Shown: piece by piece, positions 1 to 10,400 of the stretch
Layout of the letters: each line of letters starts with the position of its first letter
Position numbering within the stretch: position 1 is the stretch's first letter
DNA from: Notospermus geniculatus
Taxonomy: Eukaryota; Nemertea; Pilidiophora; Heteronemertea; Lineidae
Direction: 5' to 3'
DNA length: 64,000 bases
Assembly (NCBI GenBank): GCA_002633025.1
Contig: NMRB01000358.1
Coordinates: forward strand, 332,921 to 396,920
The notes under the pieces: model-generated
Databases searched by the model: none
The model's input: the letters and a program-made list of their open reading frames with translations, nothing else
Told to the model about the DNA's origin: nothing
Translations under genes and position numbers: made by a program

Positions 1-800
1 CCACAACCGACCACAAGCGTCTGTTACCGTCCACAAGCGTCCAAATGCAATTAGATGGGATTAAAAATGTTATTTTAGATCCATTTTACTGTATATTTGA
101 AAAATAATTATGCTTTTTGGTACCTAGGCGGTGTAATTTTTTGCAACACTGACATGATTGACAGTCAACTATTTGCATATCAATCTATGAGGCGCCTTTT
201 CTTCTATAATTCTGAACTTGTAGATTTCCACTTTCTCTTGTAGGTGACACTGGTGAGATGAGTGAAGTGGGAGTCTGAAGTTTTGATTTTATTTTCCTAG
301 AATAAAATGAAAAAAAGTTGCACTTTGGTGGTGTTTTTTTTGTTTGTTAGGGTCTAGGCTAGGAGACTCGTCAGTAGCTTTTCCCTTTGATAAACGTGAG
401 TACCATTCACTCACAAAAAGAATTAAAGCCCAACTGTATATGCATTTAGGTGACTCTTTCTCACTCCCCACCAAGAAAGACTGGTCTCCTGTCATGATCG
501 TATTGGACCTTTGCAGTGCAGGAGAATGTGATGGAAGAATCTACAAGTCAGAATTTTAGAAGAAAAGGCGTCCCATAGATCAGTATGCAAATAAATTGTT
601 TGTCAATCAATCACATCAATGTTGCAAAAAATACATCGCCTAGGTACCCAAAAGCAGAATCATTTTTCAAATGTCTTTAAATGGATCTAAAATGACATTT
701 TTAATCCCCTCTAATTGCATTTAGACGCTTGTGGACGGTAATAAACGCTTGTGGTCGGTTGTGGACGCTTGTGGTCGGTTGTGGACAGTTGTGGTCGGTA
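1..800. mobile_element. Long-armed foldback (inverted-repeat) DNA element, left end cut by window
   Basis: Bases 1 to about 225 are repeated in inverted orientation at about 538-795. Both arms carry short tandem blocks built on CCACAAGCGT / ACCGACCACA at the outer end, followed by matching stretches that include the words TACCTAGGCG and TTTGCATA. The centre, about 226-537, is unique and shows no recognisable protein. Long arms with sub-repeated ends fit a foldback or MITE-like transposon. The left terminus and any target-site duplication are outside the window or not visible. Confidence 0.7.
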
Positions 801-826
801 ATTAGTGTGACCGCCAGAAAAACTTT

Positions 827-1046
827 GGTCTCACTAACCAGTTTGATGTAGTGTCTACAATGTGAGATTTTACAGAATCTACGCGTCGTCTTGGTGTAAA
901 TTGGCACGCTTCGACATGTACTGTATATATCAAGTCCATTGATCTGCTGATTAAATGGTAATCACTGAATTTGGGGTGCTGATCTACCGATCTAGGAAAC
1001 TGTATAGTGAGACCATCGGTATACAACCACACTGGTTAGTGAGACC
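827..1046. repeat. Short inverted repeat upstream of RAD51D
   Basis: The 15-mer GGTCTCACTAACCAG at 827-841 recurs as its exact reverse complement at 1032-1046. About 190 bases lie between the two. This could be a small MITE. It lies just upstream of the RAD51D promoter region, so it may bound that promoter. Confidence 0.5.
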
Positions 1047-1050
1047 TCTT

Positions 1051-1195
1051 GTCACGTGATTGAACCATGGGAACGAGATTGGCGGGATTTCCCAAATTTA
1101 CGGAATTCCCTGCTTGGCTTGTTATGCTTGACCACATGCATGACATGGACCATCTTATGATAAGGCCCATGGTGTGAACAAAACTTACTGAAATA
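1051..1195 (+). promoter_or_regulatory. Probable RAD51D promoter with E-box and E2F-like site
   Basis: A perfect CACGTG E-box lies at 1053-1058. An E2F-like GATTGGCGGGATTT lies at 1077-1090, about 105-120 bases before the ATG. E2F control is typical of S-phase repair genes. No TATA box is apparent. The motifs are visible in the sequence, and their function is inferred. Confidence 0.35.
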
Positions 1196-2143
1196 ATGTC
1201 GATGTTAAAGCCAGGAGTGTGTGCCTGTGTAAATCAACAGATGATTGACACACTGAATCAAAATGACATTAGGACAGCTGTTGATTTCATCACCCTGGAA
1301 ATTGAAGAAATATGCTCGAAAACTGGGCTGCCGTACAAAGATTTGCTTGCAACCCGCCGTGTTCTTTTGGCCCAGCATTCATCGTTTCCCATCAACGGCT
1401 ACGACTTGTATGAAGACACGATGAATACAGCTGCAGTGTTGTCGACCAGCATTTCAGAGCTAGATCATCTTCTTGATGGTGGTATCTACACATCGGAAAT
1501 GACCGAGATTGTTGGAGGACCTGGTGTCGGGAAAACCCAGATCTGCTTGCGGACAGCAGCGAACCTCGCCATGTTAAAAGGAAATACTCTCTACGTTGAT
1601 ACAAATAGCTCATTTTGTTGTGAATGGCTTGCTAATTTTCTTGAGGATGAAAACGTTTCATCAGAAAGAGTGGAAGAGATCTGTTCACGGATTAACTGTG
1701 CGAAAGTCTTTGATATAATGGACATGTTGTCATTCCTGACTGATCTCCGAACCAAGCTGAATGAACACAGTCATTCCTTTCAGAGTGGACTTAAACTTGT
1801 CGTCATCGATTCTGTTACAGCTATTGTTGCACCTGTCCTTGGAGGCAAACAAATTGATGGACATGGTTTGATGATGCACTTAGCTCAAGCCTTGAAATCT
1901 TTGGCTGTCGAATTTTCAATTGCTGTTTTAACCACGAACAATACGGTCATGTCGGAAGGACAGAGTAAGCCAGCTCTTGGGAGATCTTGGTGCAATGTTC
2001 CCAACACCAGATTGGAAATCACATCAACATTTGAGGCTGACTTCATGACAAGGAAGAAAGAGAGACTGGGTACTCTGAAAAAGTCATCAAGACAACCTAC
2101 TGGTGGAGTGACTGTTTTCTCATTTGAAAAAGATGCAGAATGA
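1196..2143 (+). CDS. RAD51D: DNA repair protein RAD51 homolog 4 (RAD51D), single exon
   Basis: This is a RAD51 paralogue of the BCDX2 complex, an ATPase that helps load RAD51 during homologous recombination in the nucleus. The 315-residue protein is close to the roughly 330 usual for the family. Residues 1-60 form the small N-terminal helical domain. Walker A is GGPGVGKT at 107-114. Walker B is LVVID at 201-205. Family-typical LGGKQ-like (about 215-219), KPALGRSW (258-265) and KSSRQPTG (296-303) blocks follow. The start at 1196 gives MSMLKPG; the second Met at 1202 is an equally good start and matches the family N-terminus better. The gene is uninterrupted, whereas vertebrate RAD51D has many introns, so this is either an intron-poor lineage form or a retrocopy. 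The reading frame is intact, no poly(A) tract follows, and promoter-like motifs precede it, which favours a working gene. Confidence 0.95.
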   Translation: MSMLKPGVCACVNQQMIDTLNQNDIRTAVDFITLEIEEICSKTGLPYKDLLATRRVLLAQHSSFPINGYDLYEDTMNTAAVLSTSISELDHLLDGGIYTSEMTEIVGGPGVGKTQICLRTAANLAMLKGNTLYVDTNSSFCCEWLANFLEDENVSSERVEEICSRINCAKVFDIMDMLSFLTDLRTKLNEHSHSFQSGLKLVVIDSVTAIVAPVLGGKQIDGHGLMMHLAQALKSLAVEFSIAVLTTNNTVMSEGQSKPALGRSWCNVPNTRLEITSTFEADFMTRKKERLGTLKKSSRQPTGGVTVFSFEKDAE

Positions 2144-2899
2144 AGACCATTGAACTGTATCACGTTAGTTGACTGTCAGTGAAGAACAATACATGTAGCT
2201 TAATACCAAGGACTAAATCCTTCTGTTATCTGTGGTGGGCAAGATAAAACAAGATTCCATGTTTCATAGATGTGTCAGATGAGCTAGGTTTAGTTAAAGT
2301 ATTTTGTTGTTATAACGTCTCATTTCATCAGTTCATCTCTGAGCTCTCTATCCCAAACATATTTCACTCCCAAACATCACAAAGTTTCAACAATACATGA
2401 AAATCAATTCTACGTCTTATTTATTTTCTTCAATATACAAAGAATGGTCACGCTTGTGTGTGATCTTGGAACTGATTTGCATTTTGTGGCAGATTCCAAA
2501 GTTTTGTGGCGGCTTTTACATGTACTTCTTTGACTTCCACCTTCAAGTTGCCTCAGTCAATGTCCAAATATTTCCCAAACATCTCTTACTCCTCCCAGTA
2601 GAATCGTGATTATATACCCACACAACAGAACAAGCCTCCTATGTTCTTTTTAACATCGTTGTAAGATGATAATTCTATGAGGTGGGAAATCTCCCCCAGG
2701 CTAACACACACAGTCCTAAAATATGATCAGGTTCATCCTGAAACACACACACTCGAGGCTGAAAGTCTCAGTCACTTTTAAAATACATGTAAGTCCTCAT
2801 CTGGTAGTTCAGTCCATCATCTCCATAAAAGAGGATGGCATTTCACAATTGTCAGAACATTAGAATGAATTCACTTGTACATACTGCGATACTTCCACA
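2144..2899. other. Intergenic space between convergent RAD51D and POMP
   Basis: No coding sequence is seen here. It should hold both 3' UTRs. On the minus strand an AATAAA poly(A) signal lies at 2420-2425, about 475 bases past the POMP stop. No canonical signal was found for RAD51D on the plus strand. Confidence 0.5.
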
Positions 2900-3953
2900 T
2901 CATAATAGTCCTAACTGTTTTTCTGCCATCATATGAGGAGGTCCCATCACTTCGGCATCGGCGGGATCTGGAGAAGACAGGAAAATATCACCATGACCTT
3001 GTGTGGAACATGATTGCACCATGATTGACACTGAACAAAGCATTTTGCCAGCCAAATTGACAAACATGACAAAGTATCAAGACAAGTGCACTTATCACTT
3101 CCAACTCAATAGGGGGAGCCATCGGACTTTTCCAAGGCTGTTACTCTATCAATTCAATGGACTTCATAAAACTGAAATTTTCAACATTTCTGTGCAAATA
3201 TTGTCCAATATGTACATTTTTCAGACACTTACTGTTCAGGAAATCTCCAAAGTCGAGCATATCACTATTCCTGGTGAGAGTGTTCAGCATAAGATTTGAA
3301 CTATGGAGACAGGAAAGGCGTTGAACCTGCAGGAGAAAGGGATCATTTACAATACACATGACAACAAGTCACATTTGTTTCAAAGTTTTTCACTTTAGAA
3401 CCCAGTTATTGAAGACTTCAGGACGTCCTTGGCCTAGCTGTGAACACAGTCCTTGACATTCACCTTACTGGCAGCATGCTGCTCCATCTTCAACCTTAGG
3501 GGCATGTGAACCCCTTGTGAATTCCTAAGCATCCTAGCTTGTAATTTCTCTTGATTTGCTTGCCACTGGAAATACAACAGTACATTAGTGAGACGAGTGA
3601 AGTTCATATACCCTTGGTGCCAAGGTACCGGGTACCGGTATTTCTAGAAAGTGGGTTACTCAAGATGCGTAAAAACCAGACTTACTTCTCTTTCAGAAAA
3701 TTCCAAAGGATGTACCGGAGCAAGGGTTGAGGCATGATTCTTGAAACTGGAGAGAAAAAGAAATATCTGTCTCAAGCATGAATACAGTTAATTCCTGTTC
3801 ATAAGTCAAGAGTAAAGACTACATTGTAGGCTACGAGTCAATCAACTTATAGACAGTCCTACCAACTTACCCATGGATCATAGTCTCATGAATGCCATAT
3901 GGACCCTCTTTCTCCGAGATCTTTGAGCAGTCCTTTGCTTTAGGGATGAGCTC
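2900..3953 (-). CDS. POMP: Proteasome maturation protein POMP (Ump1 family), five coding exons, N-terminal exon unresolved
   Basis: POMP is the chaperone that guides assembly of the 20S proteasome core, with beta-subunit incorporation and half-mer dimerisation. The exons, in order of transcription, are 3953-3871, 3746-3686, 3565-3464, 3326-3233 and 2967-2900 (stop). All have GT-AG borders (donors GTAAGT or GTGAAT) and consistent phases. They give 135 residues against about 141 in human. Family landmarks are EGPYGIHET, then PVHPLEF, LRNSQGVHMPLRLKME, VQRLSCLHSSNL, and the C-terminal DAEVMGPPHMMAEKQLGLL, all aligning with human POMP in order. The first visible exon starts in phase 0, so roughly 8-12 N-terminal residues are missing. 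One candidate is MLDAVLDSST, starting at 4043 on the minus strand, with a weak donor. The gene converges on RAD51D and is probably driven from the inverted-repeat promoter near 4640. Confidence 0.93.
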
Positions 3954-4505
3954 CTGAAAGCAAAAAAGGGCAACATGAATGATTAACTGACTTGTACTTA
4001 GGTCTGCTGCTACTGTACTGCTGTCCAAGACAGCATCCAGCATGTCTGCAGGGCAAACAATTGGACAACACAAGCATGCAGGAGGTCAGATGGAGGGGAT
4101 GGAATCATGAACCATGAATTTGAATTTCAACCATCACTCAGGCGGAGTGTACTCGGTTGTTATGTTGGGAAAATGGTGGTGCGGGTAGGATGGAACAAAA
4201 AATAGGCCAAAGGCCTACGTCAGCAATAATGGCTTGGCCAGCAGCAGGGCCAGGGGGTCTTGCTGCTGCTGCTGAGACCGCGAGTCTGAGTCAAGAGAGC
4301 GCCTGATTGATTTGATTGATGGAGTCGTCGGAGAAAGAGTGCACCCACACACACAAGACAACAAATGCAAAGAAATAGGCCTAGGCCTAAATGTGTTGCT
4401 TAGAGAGATAAATGTGTTGCTTAGACAGATAGACTGTTTAAACTGATAAACTAATAGGAGATCATAACTCATGAACTGATGTCTTGGAAGTTGGACGGAG
4501 ACAGA

Positions 4506-5055
4506 CCACAGGTTCTTGTGGTTCGATACTATACTACGGGACCACCGGTCCTGACACACTTCACTGAGAATGTATAGAAAAACACCAGCGAAGGCACACA
4601 CAACCAAACAGGAAGCGAGAGAGAGCAATTACTGCGCATGCGCGACTTAACGGAGCCGCCTTTGTGATTGGTTGCTACTCTAAATATAAATACGGAAGTA
4701 AATAAAAGCACATGTTGTGAGCATAGGCGCATGCGCAGTAATTGCTCTCTCTCGCTTCCTGTTTGGTTGTGTGTGCCTTCGCTGGTGATCGGAATTCTCG
4801 ATCAAAATCATCGGATTTGGGATTAAAGTCATTCATTAAAGTTGTGTTCATTGTGGAATATATATATCGGAGATCACTCGTGCCAAAAATCGTGGCAATC
4901 GGTTGGGAAATAAAGATTTGACGGCGGTTTGAAGTGGCGAGGTCGGGGTGCTAGTTTGCGAACTGTCATACCTTTTGTTTTTCTATACATTCTCAGTGAA
5001 GTGTGTCAGGACCGGTGGTCCCGTAGTATAGTACCGAACCACAAGAACCTGTGGA
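4506..5055. promoter_or_regulatory. Inverted-repeat, possibly bidirectional promoter with paired NRF1-like and ETS-like sites
   Basis: The left arm, 4506-4643, matches the reverse complement of 4727-5055, except that the right arm has about 190 extra bases (roughly 4787-4977). Each arm begins at its inner end with an NRF1-type GCGCATGCGC palindrome, followed by a CTTCCTG (ETS) word. The 84-base spacer holds a CCAAT box (GATTGGTTGC) and an AT-rich TATA-like AAATATAAATA. NRF1, ETS and CCAAT motifs are typical of housekeeping bidirectional promoters, and the left arm faces POMP. That it drives POMP is inferred. It could instead be a transposable element that happens to carry such motifs. Confidence 0.5.
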
Positions 5056-5948
5056 CAGACCGAAACTGCAGTGTCATGCACTATGCAGGCATTGCACGTG
5101 TGTTATGCACACGGCAATGCACAGAGAAGTTTGTCATCAAATTATCCTTCATCAAAAACAACGAAAACAACAAACGGGGAGAAAACACTGACATGGAACA
5201 GGTAGCAATGTATTCTAAAACCATAGCTCTGGCAACTTGATGACAAAATACAACACATAAGATATGGTGGACTGAGATTTTCACGGCGAAGCGGAGAAAT
5301 CGAGCAACAACACACCATTTTTGCTTTGTTCAGTGCGCACGCGCGACTGGTCAAAGAAGTTTAGTTCTTCTAGTTGACGCTAGACGGCGACTACTACTAA
5401 TTGATCACGTGACCACATGGGGACAGTAATTGGCTATTACTTCCTTCGCATGCACCCAGACGGAATCATGAAATTAGAAATTTGCCAAAACCCAAATTTG
5501 AGTATGATTTTATCTACTTAAAGTAATGTTTGGCTACTCAAGTTGTGTATTTTGATGGATTCAGTCGTTACTCACACCTTTTTCATGGGGAAAGACTGGA
5601 AAAGTACCTTGCGTCGGGAGTGCGAACGAGAAACGTAACTGCCCAGCAAACTGGAGCGAAAGTTTATTCCCGCGCGCTCAGAAGAAATAAGCCAGAAGTC
5701 AACCGAGCATTAGATACGTCTATCAGCTGAGGAAGACAACTGAAGGCCATGGCAACTGATCTTATAAACCTATTCTAACGAATTTTGTGGCCAATTCACA
5801 CGTGCGAACTGGATTTATTATAAAATCTTCCCATTTTAAACGGCATTTCGTTTTGCGCGTCTGTGGGGCGGCAAACCATCAACTTATCGAGTGAACGTTC
5901 CTCTTGATGTGAACCATCATCATCAACCTTTAGGAATTGCTGTTCAAA
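5056..5948 (+). promoter_or_regulatory. CpG-richer stretch upstream of the first signal-peptide exon
   Basis: The region has more CpG than most of the window, for example GCGCACGCGCGAC near 5335 and CGCGCGCTC near 5672. It also has a CACGTG at 5406-5411. No convincing ORF was found; the small ORF at 5530-5730 is unsupported. It is likely the 5' UTR and promoter for the exon at 5949. Confidence 0.3.
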
Positions 5949-6033
5949 ATGGAGCGAAGAGTTTCGCCTCATAGACGATGCCTTTTTAGCTGCCTCCTAG
6001 TTGTATTTAACATTCTTCTTGGATCTACTGAAG
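5949..6033 (+). CDS. Signal-peptide first exon (1A), possibly an alternative start of the VEGFR/PDGFR-like receptor
   Basis: The ATG sits in a good context (CAAAATGG). It encodes 28 residues plus one base: a basic n-region MERRVSPHRR, a hydrophobic core LFSCLLVVFNILL, and a small-residue c-region GSTEG. This is a classic secretory signal. The exon ends at a strong donor, G|GTACGT, in phase 1. The phase fits the receptor Ig exon at 59120, which needs one incoming base, and would give the junction TEG-AQNQVK. No nearer partner exon was recognised on this strand. It may be an alternative promoter 49 kb upstream of exon 1B, or the start of an unrelated secreted or membrane protein whose other exons were not recognised. 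Confidence 0.55.
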
Positions 6034-6983
6034 GTACGTGATTTTTTTGCCATTTCCTGTCTGTGAAACTTTGATCCGTTTATCATACTTAGTTCTCTTT
6101 CACTCTTTCAGGGAAATCGAATGTCACACACAACAAATTTTTTACCAATTCTCCTTCTTGATAAATTTGAAAGGTATCATTGCCATAAATTCATCCCATT
6201 GTTTATTTTGGCCCTTCATTAGTAGATGTGTATCATAAACAGAAGTTATTGCAGCAGCTATGCTTATGAGGGACACTGGTCAGTCCCATTTAAAGGGACC
6301 TGTTCACCTTGCTTGTATCAAATTTGAAGTTGAAGTACTTTTCTGTCCTATTTTATTCATCACCATGTTATCAATTATAAAGAGTGGGGAAGTTAAAACT
6401 ATTCCCCGGGACTATTCCCAGTTGCCAGAGATACTGCAACTCCTTATTTCAAGGAATAAAACTACATATTATCAAAAATAGATAACATTTTTGATGTAAT
6501 CAAATAAATTAGTTTTATTTTTGGTTCACATGGCCTGCATTTGGCTACAGGCCAATCATCCTCATCATGTGAACAAATGAAGGGAGGCTAAGACCCCAAA
6601 GATTCATTGTCCAGGAATGAAAAACAGCCATCTTTGAAAGTGGATCCAGGATACAAATAGGCCTGCAGGAAAGGGGTTTTAGATAAGAGGATGTTAATTC
6701 ATTGCTTATCTTCCTGAGCTTATCTCAGGAAGTTTGGCTAGCTGCATAAACAGGGTTGTTACATCAGGTCCCTTGATCCCTTCTTCTAGGCTAATTAATT
6801 GAGACCTAGACCCTGTTATTGATGGTGTAGATTGATAAATCAGTCCTGTAATATACACCATGCTGGTTTTTGTGGCTGGTGCAGATCTTTGTCTGTTTCA
6901 TCACTAGTTGCATTCAGAATCAAATGGTCAGATCATTTCTGCAGCCCAGCCAAGAATGGAATAAAAACTGATGCAGCACCTTA
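6034..6983. other. No gene recognised
   Basis: This is AT-rich non-coding sequence following the exon 1A donor. Only short unsupported ORFs are present. It is presumably intronic. Confidence 0.5.
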
Positions 6984-7229
6984 CAGTGTTCTCCACGGGT
7001 TTTGGTCTAAGAGGGGCGGTGGTGGGCGTGGTGCCCCAGCGAAATTTGGATTTTAGGTGCTCTGAGATGCGTTTTCTGAGCATCTGAGACGCATAATTGA
7101 GTTTTACTTTTAAGAATGGCGGGCGAATTTTTTAAGAGGGGCAGGCCATTTTTAAGAGGGGCGGATTTTGCTGTCAGTATTTTTAAGAGGGGCGAGCTGC
7201 CCTTGTTTTAACTGGTGTGGAGAACACTG
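6984..7229. mobile_element. MITE-like element with terminal inverted repeats
   Basis: The left end CAGTGTTCTCCAC and the right end GTGGAGAACACTG are exact inverted repeats. The interior contains three or four copies of TTAAGAGGGGC in direct orientation. It has no coding capacity. No target-site duplication could be identified with confidence. Confidence 0.6.
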
Positions 7230-7421
7230 CTTGCACATTGGAGCATCCCTTCCTTCTTGGCTCCTATTGAATCAAGAGAGGTGTTACTGCATTTACATGT
7301 AGTACCAGCTCCATTAGACATCATTGGTGCATAAATGTGCAGCAGGAGGAAACCAGCCTGCCTGGAGAAAACTTGTGCTGTCAAAGAGAGACACCCTTTC
7401 TCTCACATGAAGAGCAGGTTG

Positions 7422-7489
7422 AATGGGATTGAACCTGGATCCTCAGAGGTGAGGAGCACTGGTGTTTCCATTGCACCACTCTGACAGCC
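7422..7489 (-). repeat. tRNA-derived SINE head
   Basis: On the minus strand an A-box-like TGGTGCAATGG precedes a B-box GGTTCAATCC. The start GGCTGTCAGAGTGG is shared with the copy at 41025-41096. The cloverleaf is too degraded for a working tRNA. Confidence 0.5.
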
Positions 7490-10400
7490 ATGTTTTCATT
7501 GTAAAGTGTGGAACCTAGGATAGCCAGGAAGGAAGCAGGAAGTAGCCTATCTCTGGAAAACAGATCCATGAAATATCGTAAGTGGGTGACAGTGTCAGGT
7601 TGATATTTAATTGGGCATGCTAAGAGGTCAACTGGTTTCACTGAAAAAGATTAGTGACCTAAATTGGATTTCCTTTGCGTGTAGTAAGTTGTGGAGTAAA
7701 TTTTCCTGGACTCTGATAAATGAACTCTGCAACACTGTTGACAATCTACCTCCAGAAGTCTGTTCAAAAAGGCTTTTATCATCAATATCATGATTATCAA
7801 AGTCATGTGGCCCCATTTTAATAGCCTGATTATGCCTGCCAATGAACTTTGCTGTGGTTGTTCGTGATTTATTTTAGAACATTACAAGCGAATTATCACA
7901 TATCTGCTCCTGTTGTTGTCCCCAGTGCCATGATTGAGAACAGTATCCAGATCTGCAACGTTTTAAATCTTATCAATTTGTGTAATTATTTTAATAACAG
8001 CTTTAGTAGTTTGTATTTATTTCCCAAAAACTGTTTAAAGTGGGCTAATTATAGTGTATTAATGCAGGATTTGGCAAGTGAACTGCAGGCAACTGCCAAA
8101 GAAAAGATGCAGTGATACATTTTTGGAAAAATATCCTATGTCAGGGTTATGAAATGGACAATGATAGGCTAGTTTTGTTGGTCAAACAGTGCCTGGACAC
8201 TCATTGACCTCTGCGGCAATTAGCTCACCCGCTGCTGTGCAAATATTATGGTGGCATAACTATTTGGTGAGAAAGTGTGGAAATCAAATTATTAATGTGG
8301 GAGACGCAAACTACTTGGTGACCTTTTACTCCAATGCTAATCATGTCTGCATGCAGAGTCCAATCCATGCTCGTTGGGCAAAAACCAGTGAATAATTCAA
8401 GTACAGATGTACCAGCCGGGCGGTCAAGTTAGGTTGGAAATACTCTATGGTCATGTCAACTATAGTTGACCAGAAATGCACCAAGAAAAAGTACTGTCAA
8501 CATGTCTGGGGTCTGTCATTCTCAACTTCAACTGAATTGGACGAACCAAGCAAAGGGCAATTAATTGGATCCTTTTTGTGCCCAATTTGGTGCCTGGGTA
8601 CAGTGCACTAATTGAGGTACTTCATGACAAGTACTGGTACCCCCATCTCCATCAGTATCTGATTTATGCCTCTTTCTTATTCATCTCTGCAACATTACAA
8701 GTTCAGCTTTTTCTACTACATTTCCCTCCCCAAGGTTCTCACAGTCCAAGGTGCTTTTAGATGCATTGGGAAAATACAACAAATTCATACACCAATATTT
8801 TGATGATATTGAATTATTAGTTAGTACAGAGTTAACACACAGGCCAGACTTACACTATACATGTACATTCAATGTACAATATTTGGACAACCTATATTTT
8901 GTGACACACGAGTCTGGCCATTGTAGCCAAAGCCAGTTCAGCTGAGACATCTTTTCTAAACTCCGGAATTGAGGCTTTTGATACTTACAGAGGGAAGTTG
9001 GCCATACATGTATGCGCTCAGAGGCATAACTGGTCCACTGATACATCATACCTTCCAAGCTTGGAGATATGAACATTTTCTGATTGACAACTATAATTGG
9101 TAGTTTTTGGAGACCCGTCTTCGATAGTTAGCCATATCAATACTTGGCCCTTGGCCGATGTGATAAGTTGGTCCTATTGTATCTTTTGACGTATGTGTCT
9201 GACCTGAGTGCATCAAAAAGAAGTGATTGGCCCAATTGAGATTTTGTGGTTATCTCTTTCTGCCAGTCATAATGATTTAACAACATGGTTTCTTTCTTTG
9301 TAAGATGTGTGACTATATTCTTTCTGTTTAGACAGGAAATGATAGACAATGGGATTTGTGAAATATGATATCGTTTGGTTTGAGGTATCAAGTTTCCCAT
9401 GTAGGTTTGGTGTGGAGCTCCATTGTTCTCAAGCAATGCTTTCATGATTTCTTTGTCAGAAGTGGTAGGCCCTATACAAGTGTATTATTTGATATTTCAA
9501 GTATCTTTTGTAATCGACAGGAAGTGATGATTAACAGAACCTTTGTGAATTCTTGATTTAAAGTGCACTTGATGTGCCTTTTTTCAAGTCACTAGACAAT
9601 GTTTAACCCTTTCATATCCAAGTTCAAAGCAAAATCTCAAACACATGCCTACCTGTTCACTAATTGTCAGCATTATTGCGTGAAGAGTCAAAGTTGGGTT
9701 AGCTACTTCTTGCCGAATGATGATGTTGTAAGACAGTTAACTGGTCACACCTCATGCCCAGCCTCCGTGAGTGTATGCAGCATGTCCACAACCTTATGAA
9801 GCATCTCTCTTTACTGTTTCTTCGTGTGTCCCCACCACTTGGAGTTTATCTCCTTGTTTATTGTTGCCTACCTCCTTTGCTATGAAAATGTTAAAAACAA
9901 TTCAGCTTTAATTTATTTTACTAAAAAACTAACCATCCATGATGACTTTCTGATAGTGCTCGGATCAAATGAAGTTTCCTTGTTCTGGGCATACGTTATA
10001 GGTTAGATTTATCACTCTATCTAGGTAGTGCATTCTTATTTATCTGAAAATTGTCAGTTGTTTGGTAAATAAGGTGGTAACTTTGAGAGGAAACACTTGC
10101 CTCGGCCTGACTTTACAATGGTTCAAGAAGTGCTTCTGTGGCTACAATCTACAACCTTTCTAGGTGGGCCAATAAACTTCTCCCAAGTTATTGTTTTATT
10201 ACTAAAGATTGTTTTCTTCTGATAAAACAAGTGCCGCTGTTTATTAATTAAAAATGCTACAGAGTGAGTTGAGTTTTTCTAGCGCAGTCTCTACTCCATG
10301 GTGTACATTCACCTGATAAGCTTCAGTGTTGTGGTATTCCCCACAAGTTGTGAAAATGTAAGGTAACTGGCCATTGGTTCAAGGAAATGCTTTCCCAGCA

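Noticed and set aside
1885-2163. Antisense ORF over RAD51D
   Set aside because: Shadow of the RAD51D frame.
4215-4628. 137-codon minus-strand ORF
   Set aside because: It runs through the inverted-repeat arm and a CAG-rich stretch, with no recognisable family. Likely non-coding upstream sequence of POMP.
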